Of a stretch of DNA of 64,000 bases, positions 62,346-64,000 are shown in pieces; position 1 is the stretch's first letter, and every line of letters begins with the position of its first letter. Source of the DNA: Enterococcus alishanensis (lineage in GTDB: Bacteria; Bacillota; Bacilli; Lactobacillales; Enterococcaceae); NCBI RefSeq assembly GCF_019218635.1, contig NZ_JAHUZB010000007.1:1-64000 (forward strand), given 5' to 3'. Below the pieces are notes generated by a model. It did not search any database. It was not told the DNA's origin and saw only the letters and a list, made by a program, of their open reading frames with translations. The position numbers and the translations under genes were made by a program.

Positions 62346-63104
62346 TTAAAAATGAACTTCAATCCCTTGCTCTTTGAAAAAGTTGCGCCATTCTTGATTT
62401 GGTCTTTTGTCGGTAATCACATGTTGGATTTGAGGGAATTCCGAAAGGTGAACAAAGGCTTTTTTATCAAACTTAGATTGATCAACTAATAAAACTACTT
62501 GATTGGCTTGCTGAATCATCCGACGTTTGATCCGTGATTCCACTTCATTAGTATCAGTAACTCCGGTTTCCAAGTCAATGCCTTTACAACTAATTAAGGC
62601 AACATCAACATTGTAATGTTGAATGGCTTGCTCAGTTAAATCTCCCTGTAGCGACAAAGTACGCTTATTTAATTCTCCCCCGGTTGATAGCACATTCACA
62701 TTTGAAACCAACAATTCTTTCAAGGCTTCTGATGAATTTGTCACAATCATTAAATCATCACGATCTTTTAATAGCTTCATTGTTTCCATCACTGTTGAAC
62801 TTGAATCGGCGTACATTGTATTAGTCGTTGCCAGTAGTTCTCTTGCTGTGATAGCGATCGCTTGCTTAGCTTCCATATTTTTTTCTGCCCGTTTATAAAA
62901 GGGGATATTGGAGACAGTCTCTTCAACATTTAAGATTGCGCCGCCATAAGTCCTCGTCAATACACCTTCTGACTCCAGCTTATCTAAGTCACGACGAATC
63001 GTTTCCTCAGTAACAGAAAATTTTTGACTTAGATCAGCGACAGATACTTTTTTTTCATTTAGCAATAATTGTTTAATAATAATAATGCGGTCTCTTCCAG
63101 CCAT
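62346..63104 (-). CDS. DeoR-family regulator of the polyol operon
   Basis: A 252-aa DeoR/GlpR-type repressor: N-terminal helix-turn-helix VSVADLSQKFSVTEETIRRD, then LTRTYGGAI, and a sugar-phosphate domain (MYADSSSTVMETM; ALISCKGIDLETGVTD). AAGGAGGGAG precedes the ATG. It lies directly upstream of the MFS-ADH-PfkB-AKR operon on the same strand with its own terminator, so it is the likely local repressor, sensing the phosphorylated sugar made by the PfkB kinase. Confidence 0.85.
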   Translation of the reverse strand: MAGRDRIIIIKQLLLNEKKVSVADLSQKFSVTEETIRRDLDKLESEGVLTRTYGGAILNVEETVSNIPFYKRAEKNMEAKQAIAITARELLATTNTMYADSSSTVMETMKLLKDRDDLMIVTNSSEALKELLVSNVNVLSTGGELNKRTLSLQGDLTEQAIQHYNVDVALISCKGIDLETGVTDTNEVESRIKRRMIQQANQVVLLVDQSKFDKKAFVHLSEFPQIQHVITDKRPNQEWRNFFKEQGIEVHF

Positions 63105-63253
63105 ATGACTCCCTCCTTTTTCTTTGTTTCATTTTAACATACAGTCAATAACAAAAAAAGGATAAAATCTTCGAAACAGACTTTTTATCTTTGTTTTATC
63201 AGAAAAACCCAAAAAAATGTTGTTTTAATATAATGATTTATACATTGTAAAGC

Positions 63254-63970
63254 CTATTCTATTAAGGTTGCTGACGGATTTCCGGCTGTCAAAGTAATGA
63301 TTTGACTATCAATAGAAAAATACGAGTCAATCTTCTTTTTAAGCTCTTGAACCGCTTGATTAGCTCTTTCAGCTTGTTCTTGATTGATCGATTCCAAGAC
63401 TAAAACGGCATCTGTTGTCTTTTCCAATAACATAGTTCTTTGGGCCTCTCGCCAATTTAAACAACGACAAACAGCACCTGTTTGATCATAATAAATGATT
63501 TCTTCTGGTAATGCCGGGGCATCTTTATCCGCGCCTAACGGAAAGAATGATTCGCCCCCTTGCGCTTTCCCTAAGATTAAATCACCATCAATTGCTTCAA
63601 GATCTTCACCGCCAGCTGGCACAGCAAATTCTAAAGATATACTATTGTAAATATCTACCAATGGATTAATCGGTTCAAACTCACGACCTTGACTTGCTCT
63701 CTTTAGCAAAGCTTCAATTGATGATCGAGCGCCTTTTTTAGTCTTAAATTGACTAAATGCTTCCCGCCACAGAGCAATTACTTCATTTTGACTAAAAACA
63801 TCGGCTGTTAAAAATTTTTGACTTTCTTTAACTGCCTCTGCCAACATGTTCTTGAAGTCATCATATTTCTCATCTACAACCTGATTATTTAAACCTTTTG
63901 CAATTACTACTTGAATTTGTGCCGTTGGAAAAATCTCCCAAAAGTCTTTTGTAACAATGATTTTTTTCAT
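63254..63970 (-). CDS. B3/B4 tRNA-binding-domain protein
   Basis: A 238-aa protein of the stand-alone B3/B4 family related to the editing module of phenylalanyl-tRNA synthetase beta. Typical parts are WREAFSQFKTKKGARSSIEALLK (about 69-91), VDIYNSISLEFAVPAGGEDL and YYDQTGAVCRCLNWREAQRT. It may edit mischarged aminoacyl-tRNA or related compounds; function is not established. AGGAG precedes the ATG. Confidence 0.8.
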   Translation of the reverse strand: MKKIIVTKDFWEIFPTAQIQVVIAKGLNNQVVDEKYDDFKNMLAEAVKESQKFLTADVFSQNEVIALWREAFSQFKTKKGARSSIEALLKRASQGREFEPINPLVDIYNSISLEFAVPAGGEDLEAIDGDLILGKAQGGESFFPLGADKDAPALPEEIIYYDQTGAVCRCLNWREAQRTMLLEKTTDAVLVLESINQEQAERANQAVQELKKKIDSYFSIDSQIITLTAGNPSATLIE

Positions 63971-64000
63971 ATAATTTTTTCTCCTTGGTCTAATATTCGA

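Overview
The window looks like chromosomal DNA of a low-GC, Gram-positive lactic acid bacterium, most likely an Enterococcus or close relative. The evidence is AT-rich intergenic DNA, strong AAGGAGG-type ribosome binding sites, frequent TTG starts, a lipoteichoic acid synthase, an hrtBA/FhtR-type haem-efflux locus, N5-(carboxyethyl)ornithine synthase, AgrC/AgrA-type two-component genes and CcpA (cre) boxes. There is no rRNA, tRNA, CRISPR array or intact insertion sequence. The species call is inference.

Layout. 1-7.6 kb: secreted alpha/beta hydrolase, a small unknown protein, a secreted NlpC/P60-like protein whose catalytic Cys and His are both replaced, LTA synthase, and an orphan winged-helix regulator. 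8.5-12.7 kb: a DUF6179/DUF6323-like pair, then hrtB-hrtA-TetR with a palindromic operator. 12.8-20 kb: a 52-aa protein, DeoR/HAD pair, ABC transporter plus DUF4097 protein beside a LytTR two-component system, CDP-alcohol phosphatidyltransferase/GNAT pair. 20-32.6 kb: APC permease, intact cat-like gene, MarR/BAAT hydrolase, MerR/SDR, LysR, a NAD(P)-binding protein, a decayed C39 peptidase, methyltransferase, MarR-threonine aldolase-AlaX operon, a cyclophilin-like lipoprotein and a phosphatase whose only usable start is ATA. 32.6-37 kb: beta-glucoside PTS, phospho-beta-glucosidase and RpiR regulator. 37-43.3 kb is the most unusual part: a methyltransferase behind a long structured leader, a broken cat remnant, two tandem copies of a predicted small RNA, a KTR-type zinc-ribbon protein, a MerR-controlled divergent unit, and a spondin-like lipoprotein next to its own broken duplicate. 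43.4-57.6 kb: ceo, DUF3781, LUD protein, glcU-gdh, VanZ-like protein, HAD phosphatase, lipoprotein, GntR facing a GATase/MFS pair, atypical Fpg-like glycosylase, P-type cation ATPase behind a riboswitch-like leader, and an L,D-transpeptidase with DUF5648 repeats. 57.7-64 kb: a sugar or polyol catabolic operon (MFS, zinc dehydrogenase, PfkB kinase, aldo/keto reductase) with DeoR regulator, cre box and strong promoter, then a B3/B4-domain protein.

How it works together. Most genes form short regulator-plus-target units with recognisable operators (MerR-type 19-bp-spacer promoters, MarR, GntR, TetR and RpiR palindromes). Exact cre matches tie the hydrolase, the beta-glucoside operon and the polyol operon to carbon catabolite control. 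Best candidates for undescribed biology are the two structured leaders (about 37.94-38.13 kb and 56.14-56.27 kb), the tandem small RNAs (about 39.96-40.20 kb) and the genes with ATA or ATT in the initiator position. All RNA calls come from hand-found stems, promoters and T-runs; nothing was folded or searched by computer.
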